The notes under the pieces: generated by a model
Seen by the model: the letters and a program-made list of their open reading frames with translations, nothing else
What the model was told of the DNA's origin: nothing
Database searches by the model: none
In this document: positions 26,762 through 35,516 of the stretch, piece after piece
Numbering within the stretch: position 1 is the first letter of the stretch
Layout: the number at the start of each line of letters is the position of its first letter
Translations under genes and position numbers: made by a program
Assembly (NCBI GenBank): GCA_015234045.1
Contig: JADFWU010000020.1
Span: forward strand, 1 to 59,251
Length of the DNA: 59,251 nucleotides
Source of the DNA: Magnetococcales bacterium
Lineage (GTDB): Bacteria; Pseudomonadota; Magnetococcia; Magnetococcales; JADFWU01
Direction: 5' to 3'

Positions 26762-27391
26762 TTATCCTTGCAGTTTCGAGGGGCATAACTGCGATATAAT
26801 ACACTTCTCACACTCTGGTTTTCTGGCTTTACACACATAGCGACCATGCTTGATCAACCAATGGTGAGCATGATCCATAAATGTTTCTGGAATAACCCTG
26901 ACCAGCTCTTTTTCAACAGCTGTCGGGGTTTTTCCTTTTGCCAATCCAAGACGATGTGAAACCCGAAACACATGGGTATCTACTGCCATAGTCGGTTGAT
27001 TAAAAGCCACATTCAATACTACATTAGCGGTTTTACGCCCTACACCGGGCAGTGATTCAAGCGATTTTCGATCCCCAGGCACCGTGCTATCAAAGCGCTC
27101 TACAAGAATCTGACTCAGCTTATAAACACTCTTGGCCTTATTGTTGTACAAACCAATAGAACGAATATGATGACGGATTCGATCTTCACCCAGTGCCGCC
27201 ATTTTTTCCGGCGTATCTGCCTCTGCAAACAGCGCAGGCGTTGCTTTATTCACGCCAACATCGGTTGCTTGTGCTGAGAGCACCACCGCGACCAATAGTT
27301 CAAAGGGTGATCGATAGTTCAAATCGCTCTTTGGATGGGGCGTGGCTGTTTTTAGAATGGTAAAGGCTTCTACTACATCGGCTTTTTTCAT
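26762..27391 (-). CDS. nth: Endonuclease III
   Basis: A base-excision repair glycosylase/AP lyase of 209 residues that removes oxidised pyrimidines. It has the helix-hairpin-helix LPGVGRKTANVVLN with the catalytic Lys, the catalytic Asp in AVDTHVFRVSHRLGL, and a C-terminal [4Fe-4S] cluster motif C-X6-C-X2-C-X5-C (in CKARKPECEKCIISQLC). The length matches the family. Confidence 0.96.
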   Translation of the reverse strand: MKKADVVEAFTILKTATPHPKSDLNYRSPFELLVAVVLSAQATDVGVNKATPALFAEADTPEKMAALGEDRIRHHIRSIGLYNNKAKSVYKLSQILVERFDSTVPGDRKSLESLPGVGRKTANVVLNVAFNQPTMAVDTHVFRVSHRLGLAKGKTPTAVEKELVRVIPETFMDHAHHWLIKHGRYVCKARKPECEKCIISQLCPSKLQG

Positions 27392-27488
27392 CTTTGCAAC
27401 GCTCTTGGCTCTCAGTCATCATAATTATGGGTCACAATGACTGAATTATAGCAGAATTGACTGTCCAACCGCAGGAGGACCAAACACC

Positions 27489-27884
27489 ATGGGCACTCTA
27501 AATCTATCAGAAGCAGCACGGGAAATGGGCTGTAGCCGATCAGAACTGTTGGAAATGATACACGATGGACAGCTAAAAACCGTCCAAGATGACTCTGGCC
27601 GCCACCATGTAGAACGTGAAGAGCTGGTTCGCGCTTTGGGAAAAGAGACCAAGGAAGCAGATACCCGCTTCCGTCAGCTGGCTGGTGAAGCCGCCCGAGG
27701 TGTCAGCAATACCAGCGTACCTCAACTGACAGAACCAACAGCATCACACAAAAATAACCACGCTCAACTGATCCAACAATTGCGAGACCAGGTTACACTT
27801 CTAAAAGAACAATTAACGCTCTGTCAGGAAGAGAAAAAGCACCTATTAAGGCTTTTGGAAGCGCAATTAACGAAAAATGAATGA
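27489..27884 (+). CDS. Helix-turn-helix protein with coiled-coil tail
   Basis: A 131-residue protein. Residues 3-50 resemble the MerR/excisionase-type winged helix (LNLSEAAREMGCSRSELLEMIHDG, then RHHVEREELVRAL). The C-terminal 40 residues (QLIQQLRDQVTLLKEQLTLC) form a leucine-rich coiled coil for dimerisation. AGGAGGA precedes the ATG at a good distance. It is divergent from nth. Probably a DNA-binding regulator; its target is unknown. Confidence 0.75.
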   Translation: MGTLNLSEAAREMGCSRSELLEMIHDGQLKTVQDDSGRHHVEREELVRALGKETKEADTRFRQLAGEAARGVSNTSVPQLTEPTASHKNNHAQLIQQLRDQVTLLKEQLTLCQEEKKHLLRLLEAQLTKNE

Positions 27885-28283
27885 CAAATTAATAAATAGT
27901 GTATATTGCTGGAACTTTCTTGAGCTGCCCAACTCTTACTTAAACAAGAACAAGGCAACTATCTGCCATAAATAAATATAACTCGGTCGGAGAAACCGTT
28001 GAACACCACGTTTCGAAAGTTCGGTCCATTCACTTTGATTGTCCGCAAATCCGATAGTGAATTCGGCAAAGGCGGTCTGCGCTTGCGGTGGCGCTTATGG
28101 CGACTTGTGAGCCATGCTGTCATGGGCCTTGGCTTGCGCTGGGGCTGTACTGTCGCTATTTTGCTGATTTCCAATTCAAGCAGCAATATTAACCGGATGG
28201 TCCGAGAGTTCAACGGCCTGTTGTTCATGATGGGCCTGTGTAGTGATGCCTGCCCCATAGTAAACAGCGGTATTTCCTGCATA
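27885..28283. other. Interval with a doubtful ORF
   Basis: A plus-strand ORF at 27999-28352 (TTG start, GGAG seven bases upstream, 117 codons) covers most of it and overlaps the end of the ABC permease gene. Its product has a basic stretch (LRLRWRLWRLVSHAVMG) and one hydrophobic segment. On the minus strand, frames broken by stops also read as protein-like (ITTQAHHEQQAVELSDHP, then AFAEFTIGFADNQSEWTE). I cannot tell whether this is a small gene or a decayed one. Confidence 0.3.
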
Positions 28284-29057
28284 TCAGCTTTGAATACGCC
28301 AACCTATACGAAAGATATGGACAGCTACACTAAGCATGATGGCAAAAGTTGATACCACAGCACCCAGAGCAATCAAGGGTGACCCCTGGCTGACATCAAT
28401 CAGCGCATAGCGAAAGAGATCCACCAGATAGAAAATTGGATTCCAGAGGGCAAGGTAACGCCATCCCTCTGGAATCATTGAGATTGAAAAGAACACGCCG
28501 CCCAGATAGACCAACGGTGTGAGCAGAAAATTTCCAACCAGCGACACATCATCAAAACTCTTCGCCCAAATACCCGCCACCAGACCAAACAATCCAAAAA
28601 TGCCTGACATAGCCACCGCAGCCAGCAATAGAACCAGCGGATGTGCGATAGAAAAAGTGACAAATAGCCGCGACGTTAATAAAATCACACTCCCCACCAT
28701 CAATCCACGCACCATGGCACCCCCCACAAAGCCCAACACCAGTTGAAACGGTGTTAGCGGCAACGCCAACAGATCCGCCTGGATCATGCCGAGATACTTC
28801 ATCTGAACAAGAGAAGAGCTGGTATTCTGATAGCTGTGCTGGATCATTCCCATGGCTGCCAAACCGGGCACCAGGAATTGAAGATAGGAGACACCATCAG
28901 TCGCACCAATTCGACTGCCTAACGCAGCCCCAAATATGGCAAAATAGAGCAGTGCCGAGATCAACGGTGCCCCCACCGTTTGCCCCCAGACTTTGAGAAA
29001 ACGATGGCACTCCCGCTTAAAAAAGGCCCATGTTCCAAACCAGTTGGTCATTGACAT
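28284..29057 (-). CDS. ABC-2 type transporter permease
   Basis: A membrane protein of 257 residues with six hydrophobic segments and the ABC-2 signature region around residues 150-200. It resembles YadH of E. coli, the permease of a two-gene exporter. It follows its ATPase gene with a three-base gap, so the pair is one operon. The substrate is not known. Confidence 0.9.
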   Translation of the reverse strand: MSMTNWFGTWAFFKRECHRFLKVWGQTVGAPLISALLYFAIFGAALGSRIGATDGVSYLQFLVPGLAAMGMIQHSYQNTSSSLVQMKYLGMIQADLLALPLTPFQLVLGFVGGAMVRGLMVGSVILLTSRLFVTFSIAHPLVLLLAAVAMSGIFGLFGLVAGIWAKSFDDVSLVGNFLLTPLVYLGGVFFSISMIPEGWRYLALWNPIFYLVDLFRYALIDVSQGSPLIALGAVVSTFAIMLSVAVHIFRIGWRIQS

Positions 29058-29060
29058 ACC

Positions 29061-29969
29061 CTAACGTTCTGCGCCATTGGTGAGTTTTAAAAAGACATCT
29101 TCGAGACGGGCTGGCTCAATCTTCACGTCCCGTACCGCTGAACCAATCGTTGAGAACCAGACAAAAAAGCGCTCTGACTGTTCGGCATTGAATGAACCGG
29201 ACAGGCGACCGCCCTTATTGATCATCTCAATACCTTCCGGCATCTGAATTGATGCGGTTTCACTCTCCAGCACCATTTCAAAGCGTCTTTCACCAAAGTT
29301 TGTCAACAAATTCTGTGTCTGATCACAGGCGATAATAGCCCCGTCTTGGAGAATCGCCACCCGTTGCGCCAGATCCTGCGCCTCTTCCAGATAGTGTGTG
29401 GTGAGAATAATGGTCATGCCATTGCCATGTAATTCGCGCACGAATTTCCACAGCGTATGGCGCAAAGAGACATCCACACCTGCGGTTGGTTCATCAAGAA
29501 TAAGCAGTTTCGGTTTATGTACCAAAGCCTTGGCAATAGTCAATCGCCGTTTCATACCACCGGACAATTGCCGGGTAATTTTCTCAGCCTGTTCGGTTAA
29601 CTCAAGGCGATCCAGTAGGAAATCAACCCATGCGTCATTATTGCGAATACCAAAATATCCGCTGTGATTGTGCAACACTTCTCGCACAGAGAAAAATGGA
29701 TCGACAGCGATATCCTGAGGCGTGAGACCCAACGCCATTTTGGCCAGTTGTGTCTGTTTATCCACATCAAAACCAAACACTTGGACAGAACCGGATGATT
29801 TTCGAATCACCTGAGCAATGATATTGATCAGCGTTGACTTTCCCGCGCCATTTGGACCCAGAATAGCAAACAGTTCACCAGGTTCAATGGTGAGATCAAC
29901 ATCCTTCAGAGCATGAAAGTCATTGTCATAGCGTTTATTCAGATGGGAAACAGTGAGTGCAGCTGTCAT
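29061..29969 (-). CDS. ABC transporter ATP-binding protein (YadG-like)
   Basis: The ATPase partner of the following permease, 302 residues. Walker A is GPNGAGKST, the signature is RQLSGGMKRRL, and Walker B is KLLILDEPTAGVD. A C-terminal extension of about 80 residues follows the nucleotide domain, as in YadG and DrrA-type exporters. The ATG at 29969 is chosen because it aligns with the usual family N-terminus; a TTG at 29990 overlapping the preceding stop codon is possible and would couple translation to the upstream gene. Confidence 0.92.
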   Translation of the reverse strand: MTAALTVSHLNKRYDNDFHALKDVDLTIEPGELFAILGPNGAGKSTLINIIAQVIRKSSGSVQVFGFDVDKQTQLAKMALGLTPQDIAVDPFFSVREVLHNHSGYFGIRNNDAWVDFLLDRLELTEQAEKITRQLSGGMKRRLTIAKALVHKPKLLILDEPTAGVDVSLRHTLWKFVRELHGNGMTIILTTHYLEEAQDLAQRVAILQDGAIIACDQTQNLLTNFGERRFEMVLESETASIQMPEGIEMINKGGRLSGSFNAEQSERFFVWFSTIGSAVRDVKIEPARLEDVFLKLTNGAER

Positions 29970-29983
29970 TAGCAAGTAACCGA

Positions 29984-30382
29984 TCAGCAAGTTAGATGAA
30001 ACAGTCCGATAGTGGCCGTATTGTGTTTATTATACCGAGCTATGGCTTTTGGCGTAGGCTCCAAAATCGCTTTGCACCTCTTTTCGTTCAAAAAGGCTTG
30101 CGCCTCGGTAGAGAGCACCACACGTCCATATTGACCAGTGCCGATGATCAAAGTTTCACACCCTGACTCAAATACCGCTTTCAATTCCGATTCGGAGAGC
30201 GTATGAGAGGTGCCATAAATCTCCTTTGATAGCTTTTTCGGACGCTTGATGATGGTTCCATCCAGACGAATGACCACATCATGTTGAAAGGTCTGTCCAT
30301 CTATGGTGATTTTACCAAATTGCGTGGATTCGATCATCAACTCTGCCGCCTTCAATAAAGAAACCCACTCACACTTCAGCAT
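29984..30382 (-). CDS. Mth938/DUF498 domain protein (NDUFAF3 family)
   Basis: A small protein of 132 residues. The block VVIRLDGTIIKRP and, later, ETLIIGTGQYGRVVLSTEAQAFL are typical of the Mth938-like fold. The mitochondrial relative NDUFAF3 assists respiratory complex I assembly; the bacterial role is not established. The start at 30382 has AAGGA seven bases upstream. A second in-frame ATG at 30337 would match the usual family N-terminus and cannot be excluded. It heads the probable operon with the ABC exporter pair. Confidence 0.8.
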   Translation of the reverse strand: MLKCEWVSLLKAAELMIESTQFGKITIDGQTFQHDVVIRLDGTIIKRPKKLSKEIYGTSHTLSESELKAVFESGCETLIIGTGQYGRVVLSTEAQAFLNEKRCKAILEPTPKAIARYNKHNTATIGLFHLTC

Positions 30383-30425
30383 GAATGGGTTCCTTTTTTA
30401 ATTTATATTCAACAAGAAATGCTTA

Positions 30426-30565
30426 GGCCCTGTTGACATTCACCATCTTTCGGCCCCTGGCGGTGTTAAATCCGCCTCAAAATGCTCACGTACTACAAGT
30501 ACGCTCCGATTTTTCGTTGGATTTGCCTTGCCAGGAACCGAAATCTGGCGAATGTCAACACGCCC
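30426..30565 (-). mobile_element. MITE-like element with TA target duplication, copy 2
   Basis: A 140-bp copy of the element at 1462-1602 in opposite orientation, with the same terminal inverted repeats (GGCCCTGTTGACATTC) and flanked by TA at 30424-30425 and 30566-30567. Its right end supplies the last base of the TAG stop of the beta-helix gene, and the flanking TA supplies the rest. Without the insertion the joined sequence would still give a TAA stop, so the protein is not truncated. Confidence 0.75.
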
Positions 30566-31968
30566 TAGTAATTAGTTACTGTACCACTGATCGTACCGCC
30601 ATTTCCCGAACCTTGAACACTGCCTGACTCGGTTGTCACATCACCAGTCAACGTGGCACCGTCATATACATCCAAAGCGGAATTATGGCCCAGCCTGACA
30701 TCACCGGTCACCAATATGCCCGGCCCTTCAATCAGTACACTTCCAAGGCTGAAGACATCCAATGTATCGGTCAAGGTCAAGGTTACCGCTTCTCCTGTTT
30801 CACCATAGATTTCCAAATGGCTGGCAAACTCAATATCCAGGATATCCGCTGTCATGGTTGTACCTGCACTCAACTCCAAAGTGGAATTAGAACCGATCTC
30901 AACATGATATCCTGACGCATCTACGTCAATATCACGAAAACTGAGTGTCGTGTTGCTATATGCAGCCAAATTACCTGTAATGGCGTTATTGCTTAACCCG
31001 CCACCCGATTCAAAACGGCCTCCTGAGAAGAGTGCCATCGCATACTCTCCGGCTGTCCCTGCGGTAATGGTATTCGAGTTACCAGTCATGATCATTTTGG
31101 CATTATCGCCCAAAAACACGGCGCTTATTTCATCACACGTTGCACATAAACTGCTGGCAAGCGTGATGGTATTGTCCGCTTCCAACTCAACCATGCTGCC
31201 CATCATGGCAACCAGTCCAGCCTCTTTGCCTTCTGCCAAAACACCATTGAGCTTAACTGAGCCATTCCGCTCAATAGTGAGCGCTTTATTTCCGGTAAGT
31301 GTCAAATCGGATAGCTCGACTTGATAGGGCCCACCCACTTCAACCGCAGTAGCACTGTCACCAGCCTGAATAGTCAATGAACCATTACTTTGGCTCGTCA
31401 GTTTCAGATCACGATTGACCAACAGCGCTTCATCACAAACTCCTTTGGCAACGATACTCAGCGCAATTCCTGGTACTGCCGAGTCAATAACCTTCTGAAT
31501 TGAGCCACCATTATCACAGTTCACCACAATGTCTGATCTCAACCCAGCTGCCAATGTGGTGGTACTCACTACAGCATTGCTGACAATATTTCTAACCTTT
31601 GCCTTCACCTGGCCTGTATTGACGTTCATCGCAGTGACACCGACATACGGTTCATCATTTGCGCCAACATAGGTAAACAGATCAATCGGTTGAAAGTATT
31701 TGGTAAAATAGACGAGCGACTTGATCAGTTTGCCTGTGGAAAGATCTTTTACCGTAACCGTAATCGTATTACGCTGCCCTTTCAAACTTCTGAGCATGAC
31801 GATTTCCGGTACACCATTGCTGTTGATATCAGCAATGGTATCCGTGTCTATCACATGTCCTGGCAGATTCGTCTGTTGAAAATTGGTTTCAGCATGACTA
31901 TTGGTTGCTGACAACATCAACCCAGACAGGAACAACATATTGATAACACTATAAAATTTCACTTTCAC
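30565..31968 (-). CDS. Secreted beta-helix (pectin-lyase-like) protein, unknown
   Basis: A 467-residue exported protein with a signal peptide ending near SHA. Residues about 30-130 resemble an integrin-alpha/FG-GAP-like strand pattern (DTIADINSNGVPEIVMLRSL). From about 150 there are many short repeats with Val, Ile, Asn and Gly turns (SLTIQAGDSATAVEVGG, LTLTGNKALTIERNGS and others), typical of right-handed parallel beta-helix folds. C-terminal Gly/Ser-rich repeats end GTISGTVTNY. The GTG at 31968 is preferred, as GAGG lies 6 bases before it. The start at 31980 is an alternative. The fold suits a surface or polysaccharide-binding protein; no catalytic residues are assigned. Confidence 0.7.
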   Translation of the reverse strand: MKVKFYSVINMLFLSGLMLSATNSHAETNFQQTNLPGHVIDTDTIADINSNGVPEIVMLRSLKGQRNTITVTVKDLSTGKLIKSLVYFTKYFQPIDLFTYVGANDEPYVGVTAMNVNTGQVKAKVRNIVSNAVVSTTTLAAGLRSDIVVNCDNGGSIQKVIDSAVPGIALSIVAKGVCDEALLVNRDLKLTSQSNGSLTIQAGDSATAVEVGGPYQVELSDLTLTGNKALTIERNGSVKLNGVLAEGKEAGLVAMMGSMVELEADNTITLASSLCATCDEISAVFLGDNAKMIMTGNSNTITAGTAGEYAMALFSGGRFESGGGLSNNAITGNLAAYSNTTLSFRDIDVDASGYHVEIGSNSTLELSAGTTMTADILDIEFASHLEIYGETGEAVTLTLTDTLDVFSLGSVLIEGPGILVTGDVRLGHNSALDVYDGATLTGDVTTESGSVQGSGNGGTISGTVTNY

Positions 31969-32220
31969 AATACACCTCACCCTGATATCGGTACTATTTG
32001 AACCACCTCGGACCCTATCATAAGTGAAACAGAATTGGCATTATGAAAGCAAACCTCTTTAACCTTATGATTAATTTTGATATTTATTAATATAATTTAC
32101 AGTTAACCAGTGCCCTGCATTGAACTTTCTTCTCTGGTGATCGGTCAATACCACTGTAGGACTCTTTTTTATCAGAGGTGACCCTCATTACGCCTATAAA
32201 CCGTATCCCAGGAGGGCGTC

Positions 32221-32559
32221 ATGTTTGGTGCCATTGGAAGTAGTGTTCAGAGCGCTTCCCAGAGTCAGGCCCTGGGAATGCGTCGTTCGTCGGAAAATAC
32301 CGTTGCCCGTCAACAAGGAAAAGATGTAAGCCGTTCCAGCAACACGGCTCGTACAAAAGATCGGGTGGATATTTCCAACGAGGCGCGCCAAGCGGCAGCG
32401 AGTAGCAACTCATCAGAAAAAGCGCAAAGTGCGGAAGCAGAACAGCGGTCTGAAGTTGATCAAGCGGAAGCGAGTAGCAATTCATCAGAAAAAGCGCAAA
32501 GTGCGGAAGCAGAACAGCGTCCTGAAGTTGAACAACCGCCGCCGAGCAATCAATCATAG
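32221..32559 (+). CDS. Small polar protein with a 24-residue repeat
   Basis: A 112-residue protein that I do not recognise by family. It has an excellent AGGAGG ribosome site 5 bases before ATG. The N-terminal half contains KDRVDISNEARQAA, similar to segments in flagellar anti-sigma or motility-linked small proteins. The second half consists of two near-identical copies of 24 residues (ASSNSSEKAQSAEAEQR followed by variable ends), encoded by a 72-bp tandem repeat at 32398-32541. It has no signal peptide or membrane span and is probably disordered. Confidence 0.65.
   Translation: MFGAIGSSVQSASQSQALGMRRSSENTVARQQGKDVSRSSNTARTKDRVDISNEARQAAASSNSSEKAQSAEAEQRSEVDQAEASSNSSEKAQSAEAEQRPEVEQPPPSNQS
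32398..32541 (+). repeat. 72-bp tandem repeat, two copies, in frame
   Basis: The units start at GCG of 32398 and 32470. They are almost identical over the first 50 bases and diverge towards the end. The period is a multiple of three and keeps the reading frame of the small polar protein. Confidence 0.85.
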
Positions 32560-32595
32560 ACTTGTGAATGGAACAATATACTGTTTCCGTGGATC

Positions 32596-32627
32596 GTGCC
32601 TTGAGCGCTGGGATAGCGTCAAGGCAC
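32596..32627 (+). terminator. Hairpin after the repeat-containing gene
   Basis: GTGCCTTGA at 32596-32604 pairs with TCAAGGCAC at 32619-32627, with an inner GCGC/GCG pair. Only a short T-run (CTTTTC) follows. A weak to moderate rho-independent terminator. Confidence 0.5.
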
Positions 32628-32640
32628 ACGCTTTTCTCAC

Positions 32641-32665
32641 AGTAGTTACGCAGTTGAATAAATTT
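32641..32665. repeat. Dispersed repeat family, partial end
   Basis: AGTAGTTACGCAGTTGAATAAA matches, on the opposite strand, the right end of the dispersed repeat at 1234-1322 (TTTAACTGCGTAACGCC). Only this end is recognisable here. Confidence 0.4.
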
Positions 32666-32689
32666 TTCCGCGCCCCTTATTGAACAAGC

Positions 32690-34183
32690 TCAATCAAAAG
32701 GAGACATTACCTCTTTGTGGAAATCCATCTCAAGGTCACGTCGAGAAAGCAAATATTTCTGAATTGGATCAAGAAGATCCCTTTTCATGGAATACTGAAG
32801 ATCTTTAATGGTATCACCTTCTTTGATCAACATGCACATGGCGCGCGTCTCAGAGAGTGGATCAATAACAACAACATTATAGGAAACCGGTTTTTCAATC
32901 TGGATATCAAACTGATTAAAATCCAGTGGAATACCCGATATACGCCGTTTTTTCAGTTCAAATAACGTCACACCATTGCGCCGCTTGATATCGGTAGCAC
33001 GTACGCCATCACCAAACAACCTGGGCAGTATACCTAACCGGTTAAGCTCCTCAAATGAAAGACGCTCTTCCACCATGGGTACAACCATGCGCTTTTTCAA
33101 CTGTCTGGCCAGCTTCATGCGCTGGGTGGATGTCAGTGGAAAACAGTGACCTTTTTGCAAAATCCAAGGATTACGCCGCCGGAACAGCTGATACCAAGTC
33201 CGATAGATTTTTGTATTGAACTTACCGTGTTTTGCCTCCAGATTCATTATGGTGGCAATTTCCACCGGCAATTTCCGGTTTTTGTAGGAAGTATCTTCAC
33301 ACAAAGCGGAATGCACATCAGCAATGGTGATGACCTCAGCCATCAGTTTATCGTCTTTATTGAACTCTGACTTAAGATCCCGTTCAATCTCACCAGCATG
33401 GCTGGTAAGCAAACCATAGGCCCGTGCACTACGCCCTTTATAATATTCATGATGCACACCTGCACAATAGGCAGAAAGATCCTTATTTTGCTCACCATCT
33501 GAAAGCATTAGATAGCCAATTAGAGTATGGGTCTGCATCTCTTTCCAATGGTCTTCATTATACTTTCCTGTATAGGCCAGCAACTCCCGACCAATACCCA
33601 CTTTTCCGACATCGTGCAAAACGGCTGCGGTTCCCAATTGAATGAGTTTGTCATGTGACCAACCGAGCATTTCACCAATTTTCAATGAAATCAGAGCAGT
33701 TTCAACACTGTGCAACGTGGTATTCTGATCATGTTTATCCAGATCTCGAATACCTTCAGCAGCAAGTTGAGGCAGGTTTTGGACGATTTGCTCAATCAGG
33801 CCGAGGGCTTCCTGATTAAAACCCACGGTATCCATCCTGCCCGATTCTCTAAGAATGGAGATGGCATCATCCGTGGTTTGAATATTATGTTCTACAAGAA
33901 AATCTTCAGTGCGTTGAAACACTTTATTCAGATTATCTGCGGCACTTTCAATCTCTTCAGGCACATAGTATTTGGCCTCAATGTTTTCGACACCTTTGGC
34001 CTGAAGCTTCTCCAACAATCCAGCAGTAATAGGCGTATTCGCGGTCACCAAATTCACTGAGCCTTCGCGGATACTGGTCTTAAAAACCATACCGGTTAGC
34101 AACTGTGGATCGGTTACATGGAATTCACCCTCTTTTAACTCATGGACTGAGGAGAGATCATCTTCAATATTATTCAGGGGCAT
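32690..34183 (-). CDS. HD-domain (HD-GYP-like) protein with degenerate GYP motif
   Basis: A 497-residue protein related to c-di-GMP phosphodiesterases. The HD catalytic region is present at about 155-270: HSVETALISLKIG, then LHDVGKVGIG with the metal-binding HD pair, and HTLIGYLML. The HHExxDGxGYP signature is altered to HHEYYKGRSARAYG, so the GYP tripeptide is lost. The N-terminal 110 residues and C-terminal 200 residues show no domain I can name. It lies 62 bases after ferrochelatase on the same strand. The metal site suggests hydrolase activity, but c-di-GMP specificity is doubtful. Confidence 0.8.
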   Translation of the reverse strand: MPLNNIEDDLSSVHELKEGEFHVTDPQLLTGMVFKTSIREGSVNLVTANTPITAGLLEKLQAKGVENIEAKYYVPEEIESAADNLNKVFQRTEDFLVEHNIQTTDDAISILRESGRMDTVGFNQEALGLIEQIVQNLPQLAAEGIRDLDKHDQNTTLHSVETALISLKIGEMLGWSHDKLIQLGTAAVLHDVGKVGIGRELLAYTGKYNEDHWKEMQTHTLIGYLMLSDGEQNKDLSAYCAGVHHEYYKGRSARAYGLLTSHAGEIERDLKSEFNKDDKLMAEVITIADVHSALCEDTSYKNRKLPVEIATIMNLEAKHGKFNTKIYRTWYQLFRRRNPWILQKGHCFPLTSTQRMKLARQLKKRMVVPMVEERLSFEELNRLGILPRLFGDGVRATDIKRRNGVTLFELKKRRISGIPLDFNQFDIQIEKPVSYNVVVIDPLSETRAMCMLIKEGDTIKDLQYSMKRDLLDPIQKYLLSRRDLEMDFHKEVMSPFD

Positions 34184-34245
34184 ACCACAACTCCGCCTGG
34201 AGTGAAATAATCAAGTAGGCTGATAATTGTTTATCAATCAATAAA

Positions 34246-35226
34246 TCATGCAATATCCGTGACATTGCGTAAAATAAAATTATTCAGTCCATCCAACCAG
34301 AAATCAGAATCATTAATACATTGAATATATTGGAACTCTCCACCACCTGCTGCTTTGAATATCGCCTGACCACCAATGGCAATTTCTTCCAATGTTTCCA
34401 GACAATCGGCAACGAAGCCCGGACAGAGTGTCACCAAATGTTTGACACCATCCTTACCCAACTGTTCAAGTGTTGTATCCGTTGCCGGTGTCAACCACGG
34501 CTCTTTGCCAAAACGGGATTGAAAACTGAGATGCCACTGCCCTTCAGAAAGTCCCAATCTTTCGGCCAGCAACTGGCCAGTCATCCGACACTGATTTTCA
34601 TAGGGATCACCTTCATCGACATGCCTCTGTGGCAGACCATGAAAGGAAAAGAGATAGTGCAGATCCGGCGCGTCCGGTCGATTTTCTTCAACTGTGCGCG
34701 CAAGCGCATTGATATAACCGGAATCGTTATAAAAAGGGGGCGTAATTGTCAAAGCAGGAACAAATCGATACGGCTTTAATGCAGCATAAAGCGCATCCAA
34801 AGCCGATGCGTTCGTGCTGGATGCGAATTGCGGAAACATCGGCACAACAATCAACCGATCAATACCCTGCCCCATCAGATCATCTATTACGGAAGCCACG
34901 CCAGGATTACCATAGCGCATGGCCAGTTTCACCACGACACCTTCTGGCAAACGCAGTTGAATTCCCTTAGCTTGCTGTAAAGAGTAATGCAGTAGCGGAG
35001 AGACGCCCTCTTTCCGCCATATTTTTTGATACAGTGCGGCAGATCGCTTGGGACGTTTACGCAAAATCACACCATACAGCAGAGGAATCCACCACCAGCG
35101 CGGCGCGTCTACCACCCGATAATCGGATAGAAATTCCTTTAAATACCGGCGTACTGCCTCAGGTGTTGGCGCATCGGGTGTACCTAACTGAATTAGCACT
35201 ACAGCCGTTTTTTGCCGACTATTCAT
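34246..35226 (-). CDS. hemH: Ferrochelatase
   Basis: This enzyme inserts Fe(II) into protoporphyrin IX, the last step of haem synthesis. The 326 residues contain the opening VVLIQLGTPDAPTPEAVRRYL, the catalytic His in FSFHGLPQRH (about 190), the SFQSRFGKEPWL block and the Glu-rich C-terminal motif DCLETLEEI. No C-terminal membrane or Fe-S extension is present. Haem demand is real in this region: three-haem DsrJ is 4 kb away. Confidence 0.96.
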   Translation of the reverse strand: MNSRQKTAVVLIQLGTPDAPTPEAVRRYLKEFLSDYRVVDAPRWWWIPLLYGVILRKRPKRSAALYQKIWRKEGVSPLLHYSLQQAKGIQLRLPEGVVVKLAMRYGNPGVASVIDDLMGQGIDRLIVVPMFPQFASSTNASALDALYAALKPYRFVPALTITPPFYNDSGYINALARTVEENRPDAPDLHYLFSFHGLPQRHVDEGDPYENQCRMTGQLLAERLGLSEGQWHLSFQSRFGKEPWLTPATDTTLEQLGKDGVKHLVTLCPGFVADCLETLEEIAIGGQAIFKAAGGGEFQYIQCINDSDFWLDGLNNFILRNVTDIA

Positions 35227-35516
35227 GGCTCTGTCACTCGTTTAAAATAGGGTTGCATATAAATAGGCAATGATCAAACAGTGTGGCTTGAGTATAGGGA
35301 ATATCATCCTTGTAGGGAATTTACTGCGTATTTTTATGTCAATAAGTAGGAGCCTATCAAAACAGACTTGGCTATTCTTCAGTGTAGAATGGCTTACTTT
35401 ATTCCCATTTCACAGCCCGAACGCTGAGGGAGGCTTTCGCCCTTTAGAACGGTTAGCTATGATAGCTGGGTTTTTATTTCTGAATTGTTGAGAAATCGAA
35501 CGCATAGAGGAGCACC
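35227..35516. other. Intergenic region before the sulfur-oxidation block
   Basis: This 290-base divergent interval between hemH and the Mrp-type gene holds no convincing gene. It should contain promoters for both, but I see no strong consensus box. Confidence 0.4.

Noticed and set aside
30360-30399. Terminator on the plus strand overlapping the start of the Mth938-type gene
   Set aside because: The stem is only about six pairs with an 18-base loop, and no plus-strand gene ends there.
35270-35491. 73-codon ORF before the Mrp/ApbC gene
   Set aside because: No ribosome site; composition does not resemble a protein and the region should hold promoters.
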